Positions 23,550 to 34,072 of a DNA stretch of 64,000 bases are shown in pieces. Within the stretch, counting starts at the first letter, position 1. The number at the start of each line of letters is the position of its first letter. The position numbers and the translations under genes are program-made. The stretch spans positions 414,621 through 478,620 of the forward strand of contig NW_021167084.1 of NCBI RefSeq assembly GCF_003711515.1, written 5' to 3'. Origin of the DNA: Sodiomyces alkalinus F11 (Eukaryota > Ascomycota > Sordariomycetes > Glomerellales > Plectosphaerellaceae). Under the pieces are notes generated by a model. That model saw only the letters and a program-made list of their open reading frames with translations, did not search any database and had not been told where the DNA came from.

Positions 23550-23960
23550 AACGGCTATAAGCCACGGCCTCCCTAGGATAAATTTTACACCTATAAGGTT
23601 TATAACGTGGAACTCGGCGCGTTATACCCTCTTACGTCTCTAGTAGTTAGTAGCGACGATAATCCTATAGGTGGATCCTAGAGTTATCTTCGTTTATCCT
23701 TCTATAATCCAGGACACCGGAACCTGGGACCCCTCAGGAACCTAACTAGGTCCTAGGAGGGACTGATCCAAAACGTTAATATCAGCGCCTCCGTTAAGGA
23801 GAGCCGCTATCTACACCTATTCCCTACCTCGGCGAAGGGAAACGCGTGCCTCTACTAGTATAGTAGTAGGGGTAGCCCGAGGCGGGTATAGTTCCTAAGA
23901 CACCTCGCCCGTAATACGGCCGACCATAGGGCAAGAGGTGGATACCGGTTAGGCATTTAG
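23550..23960 (-). pseudogene. Aspartic protease region of element A gag-pol
   Basis: Minus-strand translation gives LLNGGADINVLD.SLLG around 23,740-23,810, matching LLDKGADINVLDRSLLG in element C, and downstream YRVEFHV-like residues at about 23,590. This is the retroviral-type protease (D-[ST]-G class; here GGAD/KGAD) expected between gag and RT. Stop codons of RIP type interrupt it. It ends at the insertion point of element B. Confidence 0.65.
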
Positions 23961-24206
23961 GTTACTATTATAACCGCGTAGATCGGTCATTAGGGTTAGG
24001 ATAACTAATCAGGTCGGCCGCTCGTTTTCTAACCAATCAGGTTAGGGGACCGAACCGGTCAATCGGGTTAAAAGGATACACGTGACCGATCCAGATTATA
24101 TAAGAACCGTTTTATCCGATCTTCCTATATCTAGATTTTAATCTATTATCCATTATTATTTATATTATCTAGACGATCCAGTTTTACGCTATTACGGCTC
24201 TGCTTA

Positions 24207-27200
24207 GTTATAATATAGTACTCGGAGGCGGATTCCTTCGGTATTCTGGAAGCTCTTATTAATCTAATCAGGGTAACCAGAGTGCTCGAGAGTAGTTCCG
24301 GCCTGCTTAAACGGACTATTCATTAACTACTATCACCGTTAACGCGTTAGACTATCTAGAATGTAAAGACCGTGCTTAGCGTGATACCTATTATCTAGGG
24401 GCTATACAGATTAGATAGATCGTTTTTCTAACCTTCTTTTAACCTTCTCTAAGATCTTAAACCGATATTATTACCCGACGTTATATCGCCGGGATATCCC
24501 TTTTAATCTAACTACTGCTTTAACCTTTATACGATACAATACGATACGATATAGATTCGACCGACTAGAGACTAGGTTAGGGCGTTATATACCTAAAAAC
24601 CACTACGATAACGGATTCGACCCGGGTATAGAAGAGCCGCCTTAATTAGGGTAACGCGAGTATAAAAAACGCGAACGATTTTAGATACGATATAGATTCG
24701 ACTAAACGACTTAGCCAGGGCGTTATATACCTAAGAACCACTACGGATTCGGCCTCCTTTTATTAGGGCGTAGCATGCCTAAAAACCGCGATACTATTTT
24801 TATTATTTAGGTTTTATAGCTTCGTCGTCTACCTTACCCTCTCTCTCTCCCTCCTCTTTTAGTCTCCCTCGGAGACTCTTTGTTACGACCTTTATTAATA
24901 GCTTCGTTAATAGCTTTAGTAATAGCTTTAGCTCGAAGAAAGCCCTACGCGTGTAGAGTGCCTTAGTTAGGGGAATAAGCTAGTTCCTATTCCTCCCTCC
25001 TTTTCTTCTATTCCTTCTTTTACTTCCCCTTCTTCTCCGCCGCCCTCTTTTACCTCTTCCCCTTCCACGCCTCCTCCGTCTACGACTTTTACTCCTCCGC
25101 CTACTTATACGACTACCGACCTAACTCCTCCGCCTACGCCGCCGCTCGCTTCTATAAAGCAACATTAGGAGCCCGAAAAGAATAATCCGCCGCGTTTAGA
25201 TTACCTTAATTAGGGTAATATAGGTACGGAAAAGAGTCCCTTACGTATTATTCCTCCTCCTGCCCCTCCTCTTTTATCTTTTACCCCTATCACGACTATA
25301 GCCTCGACTTCCCCTACTACTACGGTTCTAGCTCTTCTATACCGCTGCCGCCGCCGCCCTTAGTTCCTATACCCGCCGTGGCTCCGACTTTTCCGACTTC
25401 TATTCTAACTCCTATTCCGACTCTTTCGCCACCGACTCTACGCCCGCCGCCGCGAGAGGAAGATATCCTATAAGGACTACTGCTTTAGTATATAACCTCG
25501 TATAGGTTTAACAGTAGTAAAGGATATAACCTGATTTCCCTTATCCTGGAATTAGTTCGAGGAATAGGCCTAGAACGGCTCGATGCGTTCCTAAAAGAAA
25601 AACCGTACCTAGAGTAGGCCCTTATAACGATAGCGTTAGACCTAGAATCTTTACGAGAGGAATAGGAACGGTAACACTCCGGACACGGTAACGAAAAAGA
25701 GTCGCCGTGAGAGGAACTAGAACGCCTTAGTTAGGGTAACGTAGAGGTCCGTTAAAGCGAAGACTATACCGTGAAGCCGCAGCCACGCCGTTTATCCCTA
25801 TAAGAGTCACCGTAATAAAGGGCATCGCTATGAGGCACGCTATAAAAGGGTCCGCCGCCGTGGGCACGGCCCTAAAGGAAGCCGAAGAACTAGGAGGACC
25901 GAAGACCCTGCCACGGGCACGAAGATTTAGGGATTCCGCCTAAAAGCGATATACAGGGCGTGGAAAAGATTATTAATCTACGGTTCTGCCCGTCGTATAC
26001 TAAAGACCTACTAAGGCTATAGGACTAAAAAGATTAGAAAGGGTAGTCCTATTATTTTCCTTAGTTATTTTCCTTATATCCTAACTACTTCTAATTCCTG
26101 CTTTTCCTACCTACGTATCTTTCCCTCCCTCTGCCTTTTCCTTTTATTTTTCTACTTCCCTACGTTCTCCTTAGCCTAATCAGGGCAACCTACGTGTTTT
26201 AAAGAGCAGAAGTCCTACGTGGAGCCGGGGGGCCGTGTTTTTAGTTCCTAATAGGGGCCGTGGTTATAAGGATTTCGGATTTTATACTAGGGCCGCGATT
26301 CACGCCCGTGGACTTTAGTACTAAGGCCGTATCTTCACGATCTGCTTTATATTAGTCTAATTAGAAGATAGACGATCCTAAAGATATCTCCCTGCCTATT
26401 TATTTTTATTATTCTATATTATTCTTATTATTATTTTTATTATTAAAAGCTATACCCGTGGGGACCGCGCCTAGCTTTAGGGCCGAGGATAGAGGAGAGA
26501 ATTCTTGACGATACCCCGGCGCCCCTAATTTTTCGGGCCTTCTTTTTACTTCTATTAGCCTAATTAGAAGAAGCAGTATCTGCCTGTCTGTTTATTTTTA
26601 TTATTTTATATTATTATTAAAAGCTATACCCGCGGGGACCGCGCGCCTAGCTTTAGGGCCGAGGATAGAGGAGAGTATACGAGTGCTTCGTACTCTCGAT
26701 AATACCCCCCCGCCGATTTTTCAGCCTCTCTTTTTATCTCTTTAGCTATTTCTTTTACTTCCACTTCTATTAGCCTAATCAGAATAAGTGCTATCGAATA
26801 AGCCCGTTTTTGAGCCTTCTAGGCCGTTAGTTATTTAGTTTTTAATACGTGTTTTTGTATAGCTTATCTTCGATCCTTATTTTTCAGCACTCTCTACCCC
26901 TCTCTTTTTCAGCCCTCTTTTTCAGCCTTCCCGTTTTTACACCGTTTTTGCACGCCATATTCCTATACGCCTCTGTAGCCTACCCTACGTTATTCTCTTA
27001 TTTCCTACGTCTCTATATCTCTTCTATTTTCTATTCTTCTATCCTTATTATTCTAATTAAAGGAGCGCTAAGCCGCTTATCCTATTATTCTTACTATTCT
27101 TCCTCTTCCTATTCCTTTAGTTACTTTCGGTTCCGACGATTCCTTCGAGTCCTGCTTCTACCACGGAACACGACGGTTAGCTTCTTCCTAAAAAGACTTT

Positions 27201-27514
27201 ACGATTAAAAGAACGCGTGGAAGAGATCTACCTACCTGCCTACCTCCCTGCCCACTACCACCTTAAAGGGAACCACGCGCTAAGGATACCGCTACTATAT
27301 ACGATGACCCGCCTACCTAACCTCCTGTATTAGACTACGTAGGAGAATTACCACGCTTAGAGGAGGCGACTAGAAGAGCTATAACTACTAGGACTACTTA
27401 GAGGAGCCCTAATCAGGGCAATAAAGATATCGTTTAAATTATTATTTATACTAATCTACGCGTGTTTTTAGAATTATCGTAGTGTTGAGGATAAGGCGAC
27501 GATAATTAGGGCTG
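24207..27514 (+). pseudogene. Internal region of element B: Pro/Thr-rich frame and repeats
   Basis: Plus-strand reading from about 24,960 to 25,970 gives a Pro/Thr/Ser-rich segment (PPPTYTTTDLTPPPTPPL), then a charged segment with RGIGLERLDAFLKEKPYLE and Glu/Arg-rich helices. This resembles the layout of the gag region in element D (Pro/Thr-rich, then helical) without its conserved blocks. The last 1.5 kb is non-coding-looking and contains a roughly 205-bp tandem duplication. A short motif CCTRATYAGGGYAA recurs about a dozen times. Confidence 0.5.
26351..26768 (+). repeat. Tandem duplication, unit about 203-215 bp, in element B
   Basis: Two adjacent copies beginning at 26,351 and 26,554 with ATTAGYCTAATTAGAAG, each containing a TAT-rich run, AAAAGCTATACCCG, GGGGACCGCGC and CTAGCTTTAGGGCCGAGGATAGAGGAGAG. 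They differ in the length of the TAT-rich run and by transitions. A third partial start is at 26,769. Confidence 0.8.
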
Positions 27515-27761
27515 TATTATAACCGCGCAGATCGGTTATTAGGGTCAGGATAACTAATCAGGTCGGCCGCTCGTTTTCTGACTAATCAGGTTATGGGACC
27601 GAACCGGTTAATCGGGTCAAAAAGGATACACGTAACCGATCCGGATTATATAAGGACCGTTTTATCCGATCTTCCTGTATCTAGATTTTAATCCATTATC
27701 CATTATAATTTATATTATCTAGACGATCCAGTTTTATGCTATTACGGCCCTGCTCAGTTAC

Positions 27762-29231
27762 ACTATTGCTGAAGCGCTGTGCCCGAGGACTAGGGCACGT
27801 AGTGGCGTAATGCCCCTTTTGGTTGCAGTCATAGTAAGTGATAGAATCGAGGTACGATAATAGTCTAGGGCGTATAGGGTAACTAGGAGCGGGCGCAGAA
27901 GCAGGCGCAAGAGCGGGAATAGAAGCAGGGGCAGAAACAGGGGCAGAAGGAGGGCCAGGGGCATACGAGCGGTAGCGGCGTTATTAGGTAGCGGACTAGA
28001 AGTCTATCCGAGCGCCGGCCAATCCGTTAGTAACGGTTAAGGCCTCAGCCCTACGATAGGCCGGGGCCAGGTCCTAATAATCCTTAGGAACCCCTATAGA
28101 CACTATGTAGTCCCGAATAGGTAGGAGGACCCTTATTAGTACTATCTAAATCCTCTACTAGTCTAGGAGTTCGCCCGGTAGTTCCGACTCTAGGGCTTCC
28201 CACCGTTATATAAACTTAGCGTAGGTCTCTCCCTCTCTCTAGGATAAGATAGATTCGCTCTGGATCTATACCGCCACTTCCCGTAGACGGGTATCGTTAT
28301 CGTTAACCTAATAGGATAGCCAGGCCTATAGGGCGGCCTAGGTAACCCTATTAGAGTCGCTATCGTACTTATATCGTAGTTTAGCCTATTAGCGTTCCTA
28401 AAGGTAGTAGGAGAGGTATAATATAACGAAGTAATTCTTCGTAGCGTCCGTGGGAAAGGATTAAGAATCCAGGTCGAACCGCTAGTTAGTTTCCTAGATA
28501 AACGTGCGATACTTAGCCTAGGATACACTATCCTATTTAGGCAGGGGGAAATTAAACTTAGCCTAGGTAACGGACCCGTGTATAGATAATATCGTGGACA
28601 CGTCGTGGGTATACTAGGATCCCGACAGCGTTACGATAATACGATGTCGAGGCTTACCAATACGTTAGTAGGTGATATCGACGGGGTTAGGATTAATAGC
28701 GGGATAGATAGCGGCTATAGCGGTAGCAGCGATAGTAGTAGTATCCGCCTTAAGCTTAGCGAGATAAGCGAGCTTACGCTTACGGTAGTTCTATACCTCC
28801 GTCCATTTAACGCGTTCGTCTAGTTACTCCTCCGTTAGTATGGCTAGGTTAACGGTTATGTATAGAGGCGGGTTAGGATTATACGCTAGTCTCGTTATAA
28901 CTGTGGTCTAAGTAATAGGGGCGGTGATAGGGGTAGAGGTAGTAGTAGAGGTAATGCTAGCGATAGGAGTAGGTGTAGGAGCAGGAATAGGTGCCGGTAC
29001 GGTGGCAGAGGTAGGAGTAGTATTAGTTCCCGGCGTGCCCCCGTTATCTTCCTCGTCGGTGGGGTCGTAGGCGTCTTCTATAAATATAGTCTCGCTATCG
29101 CGGAGCTACCGCTTAAACTAACTAGCAGCCTCGTTAAAATCGAAGGTAGGATTGTTTATTTCGTGATAGTTAGATATCTTAGTGACTCTCCTTAACGGTC
29201 TTCGCGCCCTTAGAGGGTAGAGCGATTAAAA
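27762..29231 (-). pseudogene. Gag-like region of element A
   Basis: This lies between element B and the 5' (right) LTR of A, where gag is expected on the minus strand. A 112-codon stop-free run survives at 28,190-28,528. Identification rests on position and on similar layout in element C (53.9-55.1 kb); no conserved capsid motif is certain. An acidic, Ala/Pro-rich stretch precedes it near 28.9-29.1 kb. Confidence 0.45.
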
Positions 29232-29803
29232 TATTAAATAAGTAGTCGTAAAGAGTAAAAAGGTAGGGTTAAGTAAGGAACCAGGTATAGCCACGATAGG
29301 ATTATAGTAGAGTCAGAACGTGGGTATAGCTAAAGAATTAGATTAATCGCTAGCCTCCCTCTTCTAAGGGGAGGCTCCCTCACTCCTTAAGGCTACGCTC
29401 TGCTCCTCGAGGACTGCTTATTTGCTTCCTCGAGGGCTGCTTTATTTACTTCGAGGGACTATTCTATTTACTGTGTAATGACTTACTTTATTTATGCCTT
29501 AAGGGGTCTTAGAGTAGTGTTACGTGTTGACCCCGATATAGAAGATCCGGCTATACTCCGGATCTTCCTGACTGCGCGCTTAGTCAACGGACCCACATCG
29601 CTAAGTTATCGCTACCTTATAGCCAGCCTAGCGCTGTAGACTTTTCTCCTTTTTCCTTCTTCCTTCCTTAGTTCTAGATAATCTATTATTACGACCTTAC
29701 TTTATGCCACGACCTATGACCAGTCGTTCACAACTAGGCATACTTGGATCCCTATGGGTTTATACTAGGGACCTATTATAATCACTGCTGCAGGCACCTG
29801 ACA
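29232..29803 (-). repeat. Right LTR of element A (5' LTR), carrying a solo-LTR insertion
   Basis: Starts TATTAAATAAG (mutated TGTTAAATAGG) and ends GGCACCTGACA, followed by the GAAAA duplication. Bases 29513-29737 are absent from the left LTR. Removing the insert plus one duplicated pentamer restores 352 bp. Confidence 0.9.
29518..29732. mobile_element. Solo LTR (215 bp) inside the right LTR of element A
   Basis: An insertion relative to the left LTR that begins TGTTACGTG and ends CGTTCACA (TG..CA). It is flanked by AGTAG (29513-29517) and ACTAG (29733-29737), where the uninterrupted copy has a single ACTAG. It contains CA and TG at near-normal frequency (ACCCACATCG, TGACTGCGCGC), unlike its host LTR. 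I saw no second copy of this family in the window. Confidence 0.75.
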
Positions 29804-29808
29804 GAAAA

Positions 29809-30985
29809 CAGCCTACCTCGAAGCCCTCGCTGAAATATAATATAACCTAGGCGAATAGGCCACTGTTTTCTATACCGACGGCTCCCTAGGCCACCCTATT
29901 AGGCCCCCTATAGAGCCTTTATAGGCTATAGCCGCTATAATACAGTGCACTAATACCGGAAGGCCCTATAAAGCTATAGGTTTTAACCTAGGGGCCGCTG
30001 CCGAAGTCGTGGACGCTGAATTATACATTATTCTTTAGGCCCTCTACGCTGCCTTAGAGTAGACGCTAAGGCCCTTAGAGTGCTATATTTTTAGTAATTT
30101 ATAGGCGGCTATTCAGAAGCTTTAACGTACCTCGTAGTGGGCTATAGAAGCTAAAGCCCGTATCTTACGCCTTAAATAACTAGGCACTTTGGTTTCTATT
30201 TAGTGGTGCCCCTCGTATATAGGGATATAGGGGAACGGGCTAGTGGATAAGGTAGCTAAAGGGCGTTAAACCCCGAAAAAGCTACTAAATCCGTTAGCTT
30301 AGTTACCCTTAGCCACCTAAAACGCCGGGTAAATAAAGCTCTTATCTAAGACTGGAAGACCCTATAGAATAACGAAGAGGAGGCGGAAAAAAGGGGTAAA
30401 TCGGTACGATTAGGCCGCCTATATCGGCGCTTCGTCCGCGATAACCTCCGTTTCTCCTAAAAACCACTACTAATATAAGGCCCTAGGTGGGTAAAATCGG
30501 CTTTTACGTAGTTAAAAACCGGCTTCAGATATCTAAAAACCCACTAAAAAAGGGCCTAAAACTACGTCGATAACCGCTGTTCCTGTTCCGGCTCCCGTAT
30601 ATGGAATATAGTATACCTTATTCTTTCCTGCCCTTTTTATAAAAACAAACGAAAAGCCCTGCGGGAAGCCCTAGTAGGCCTACCGCTATCTCTGCCGTTA
30701 TTATTCGGTACTAAAAGGGGAATACAGGCCTTATAGGCCTATCTTTTAGCTACTAAAATAGCCTTAGCGGAGTGGTATAGGGCGTAAATCTCGGATCCCG
30801 CGGTCTAGTATTATTGCCTTGGTCTTTTTATCTATTGGGTTTATTAGGCAGATTGTTACGGAGGATTTCCTTTGTTTAGTACGCTTTATTATACTGTACC
30901 TAGCTTCTGATAGCCTTTAGCCCCTAGGGCGATAGGCACTGCGCCATAGCTTTAGGGCTGTATACACGTAATGAAAAAAAAGGAC
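29809..30985 (+). mobile_element. LINE (Tad1-like) fragment, part 2: RNase H and C-terminus
   Basis: Continuation of the LINE interrupted at 20,446. Plus-strand reading gives the RNase H start VFYTDGSLG (about 29,865-29,890), the second acidic site VDAELY (about 30,010) and a third block GNGLVDKVAKG (about 30,230), then a Cys-containing tail (DNRCSCSGS near 30,570) typical of fungal LINE C-termini. An A-run (30,974-30,982) may mark the 3' tail. Stops are TAG/TAA of RIP type. Confidence 0.82.
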
Positions 30986-30989
30986 CTTT

Positions 30990-33412
30990 ATTATTGGTAC
31001 GGCCGCGGCTTTAACGCGTTTAATCTCTTTATATAGTTACTTTAACTACTCGATACGATCCTTTTAATCCGTTAAATTAAGCTATTATTATAATTATTTA
31101 ATCCCTACCTCCGGTAATGCCTTTATTAAACCGTCTGCGATTATATCCTTTATATTAACGTACGTGACCTTAACAAGGCCTTACTATACTAACTACCACG
31201 CCTAGTAGTTATATATATCTATATACTATAGCCTTATTCGTAGGAGTTATACCTTTTTATTAATACGGTTAATAGTCTACTAATTATTATAATCTAGCTA
31301 TAGTTATTATTAATCTAACCAAAGCTTTAAATCCCTTAATATCCGACTAATAAATAATATCTTTTTAGCGGTCTTTATAAAAGCGAGTAGTTCCGACTCT
31401 ATTAATAACGTCGTAACTATCGGTTACTTACCCGCCTTCTAGTTAATAGTACTGCCGAAAAGCTTTATCGTATATTCTTAGGAGCTTTTATAGTCTGGAA
31501 TATCCCCGAAGGACGCGTCGCTTACGGTTAGGAAGAGTCTATCCCCACCGAATTCTAGGTAATAGTGTCTTATATGATATAGAAATAGGAGCACTTATTA
31601 AGCCCTTTTAAGGTAGTTAGAGGAGGGGTTAATATTATATTAGGAAAGCTTTATGTAGGCGAACGCGATATCGGGTATTATCACGATAGCGGTATATAGG
31701 ATTAAACCGATTATACCCTAATACTAGCGGACCTCGGGAATTAACGCGCGTATACTATCGCGTAGTATTAACGGTTCTATAGTTAATAATAGAACCTTTA
31801 ATAGTTTCCAGTAAAGAATATCTATATAGTATTTAACCGCGATCTTCTTTATATAAGAGAATTATAATAGCTATAACCTATATATAGCTTTATCCCTTAG
31901 AACTTTAATTCCTAGGAACCAACGGATTCTATCGCCTCCCGATAACCTATAGCTTTATTTAAGGGTAGCCTCGAGGCCGTCGGCGTTAGTCTTATAATCG
32001 CTATAGTAAATAAGTCCGATATCGTTAATATAGAAAAATAAGATTAAACTATCGTAGATTATAATATAGGGGTTATCGGGGACGGCTATAAATTCTATCT
32101 TTTATAGGGTGCCGCTAAATTCCTCTTACTATAGTAGTGGCGATACCCTTAAACCGAAAAGGGCTTTCCGTAATAGCAGGACCTTACTTAGCACTTCGTA
32201 GCCTTACGGTATCTTGATAAACACTTCCTTTTTAAGGCTAGTATTAACGAACGCGTTAATAGCGTCGAACTACCTGATCTTTAGATTAAATCGAGCGGCG
32301 ATTATTGTTAATATACGGCAGGACCGCGAGACTAATATAGCGGTGTAGTTATTTTCGGTCTCTAACCGTTTTTATTAATCCCCTTATACTATAAGACATA
32401 CCTTATATTTAAGGTGAGCGCCCTCCTTATTAAACTTATAGGTATATACCTATATATAGGCGAGGACTTATTACTTCTTAGCCTAATTATTACGTACCTC
32501 TTACTAGTAGCCTATTTATCGGTAGCCCTTAAGGTATTCCCCCTTAGCCTATAACTACCGCTCCCGTAATAGGTAAAGGTGTATATCGTGGTAGTGGTTT
32601 AGCAGAGGCGGGAGATCCTCGCGGGTTAGACGCGATAGCGGCTAGGAGGTATTAAAGGGAAAGGGATCTATAGTACCGACGTTATCGTTATTACTAGCTT
32701 ACTTCCTCGTGTGTATAGGGTTATAAGTCCTTCTAGCGTTAAAGAACGCCTTCTAGGTATTATAATTCTGCACCTTCTTAGTCGTATAGAGACTTATAAT
32801 AGTTCTCGCGATAGATAGTCGCGCGGGTAATAGACGCGCGGCCGACAGGCACTACCTAGGGGTATCTATATCTGTCCGTTAGTGGTTATCGTGTTCTTCT
32901 ACCTTTACGCCCCGGACTACCGCTAACGCTATAAGCAAGGCGTGCATAGGATCTTCCGGGGATATTAAAGGCGTAGGAAACGGTTTAAACCTCGTAGTGG
33001 TAAACTGTGGAGTATCCGTAGTAATAGTAGTAGCCTCTCCTGTAGTAATAGCGATAGCCTCGCCTTTACCCGTAGTAATAGCGGTAACGTCTCCCTCGCC
33101 CGTAGTAATAGCGGTGTTATCGCCTTTACCTGTAGTAATAGCGGTGGTATCGCCTTTACCCGTAGTAATAGCGATAGCCTCGCCTTTATCCGTAGTAATA
33201 ACTATAGTATCGCCATTACCCGTAATAATAGCAGTGGCGTTAGAGTCTTCCGACTTAAGATCTAATACGTTTATAGCTATACCACTTAATAATAGCCTAT
33301 TTGTGTTTGTTATATCGTTAGATTAGGTGATACAGATAGATTACAGACGTTTCCTAATTTCCTTAGCGGAAGCTATAGCTTATAACGTTTTAATCCTATC
33401 GTTAAAGGTCTT
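30990..33412 (-). mobile_element. Copia-type element E, part 1: reverse transcriptase and RNase H
   Basis: Minus-strand translation gives the Copia RT start VYTYKFNKEGAHLKYKV (about 32,390-32,460), the catalytic block FFYINDIGLIYYSDYKTNA (about 31,985-32,040; YVDD-type motif with a D-to-N transition), then LEATLK.SYRLSGGDRIRWFLGI (31,900-31,980), and RNase H with SDASFGDIPDYKS and KLFGSTINWKAG (31,430-31,510). The order RT then RNase H toward the left fixes the minus orientation. The element is interrupted at 33,412 by F. No LTR could be delimited at the left end. Confidence 0.82.
33009..33240 (-). repeat. 30-bp tandem repeat in the Copia polyprotein
   Basis: Seven to eight units of CGCCTTTACCCGTAGTAATA plus ten variable bases, with an exact 30-bp period. 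On the minus (coding) strand each unit encodes DTTAITTGKG. It lies between the integrase and RT regions of element E, a linker that is usually low complexity. Confidence 0.88.
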
Positions 33413-33964
33413 TGTTACGACGGCTTCCGGTCCTCTATAGTATAGCGGACGATAGGGGACTGGCGTCGAGGTTTTAGTTTAAAGTAAGAAGAGGATATCA
33501 ACTAAAGAGCAGTAACTGGCGTTCGTAGTGTCTGGTCGTAGTTGCGTCGTAAAGACTAGGCGTCTTCTTCATAAGGTAGAGTCAAGCGTAGACTAATAAT
33601 CCAGGTGAAGACTTAGATTGATCGATGTCTTGTTCTCTAATAGAAGCAAGACCTAGGATACTCTAGTATATATAGTGATAGAGTTGAAATGAGGGCCGTC
33701 TCCCGTCTTTCTGGATTGTGGGGAGCGTTGGATAGTCCCTGCTCTAGACGCTCTATCGCCCTCGAACCGTGGGAGCGTGGGAGCGTCTCCTTTTCCCTCG
33801 CTCTACCGCTCCACCGCGGTTTCGAGGTCACGTGCGCTGCCACGTGACCTAGTGTTTTCTGAGTTATCCTCCCCTTCCTGACTTTATGGGGTTTTACTTA
33901 AGTATTTATATACTAGGTGCCTCTTCCGGGGTGTCGCGTATGTTAGGTCCGTCCGGCCGTAATA
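33413..33964 (-). repeat. Left LTR of F (3' LTR)
   Basis: 552 bp from TGTTACGACGG to GGCCGTAATA (GGCCGTAACA in the right copy). Its central part is G/C-rich with normal CA and TG, for example GGTCACGTGCGCTGCCACGTGACC (a CACGTG-containing inverted repeat, 33826-33849). Confidence 0.95.
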
Positions 33965-34072
33965 TTACCTCCCCCCTCCTAAGCGCTGTCCTAGCGGTCG
34001 TATAAATAGGTCGCCGTTCCTAGGTTCGTGCCCTCCCTGGGATCCTTCTTACCTTCCCTATGGCTGACTATT

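Larger units (their letters stand above)
23966..27756 (+). mobile_element. Small LTR element B, TSD GTTAC, probably non-autonomous
   Basis: Direct repeats at 23966-24206 (241 bp) and 27515-27756 (242 bp), both starting TATTATAACCGCG (TGTTATAACC before RIP) and ending CTGCTCA or its mutated form. GTTAC flanks both sides (23961-23965 and 27757-27761). The internal 3.3 kb has no RT, RNase H or integrase that I can recognise, only a Pro/Thr/Ser-rich frame and charged segments. The sequence after the left LTR (GTTATAATATAGTRCTCGGAGGCGG) and the region near the right end (TTTAGGGCCGAGG) recur in element D, so B is probably a shortened relative mobilised by a D-type element. The plus orientation is inferred from that match. 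Confidence 0.78.
20447..29803 (-). mobile_element. LTR retrotransposon A (Ty3/Gypsy, internally deleted), TSD GAAAA
   Basis: LTRs at 20447-20798 and 29232-29803; the right one is 572 bp because it contains a 220-bp insertion, and without it both are exactly 352 bp. LTR differences that I aligned are transitions. GAAAA at 20442-20446 and 29804-29808 is the target duplication. A polypyrimidine run GACCTCCCCCGG (20803-20814), i.e. a polypurine tract on the minus strand next to the left LTR, sets the orientation as minus. Contents: antisense Cys/coiled-coil frame (+, from 21459), protease (-, about 23.55-23.9 kb), and gag-like sequence (-, 27.8-29.2 kb). No RT, RNase H or integrase is visible between 22.9 and 23.55 kb, where the related element C has 3.8 kb. 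Element B sits inside. Confidence 0.88.

Noticed and set aside
23958..23970. CTATT as the target duplication of element B
   Set aside because: It would start the LTR with ATAACC instead of TG and shift the two LTR copies; GTTAC with TG..CA ends fits both flanks.
24641..24656. TTAGGG words as telomeric repeats
   Set aside because: They are single copies within the CCTRATYAGGGYAA motif, not tandem arrays.
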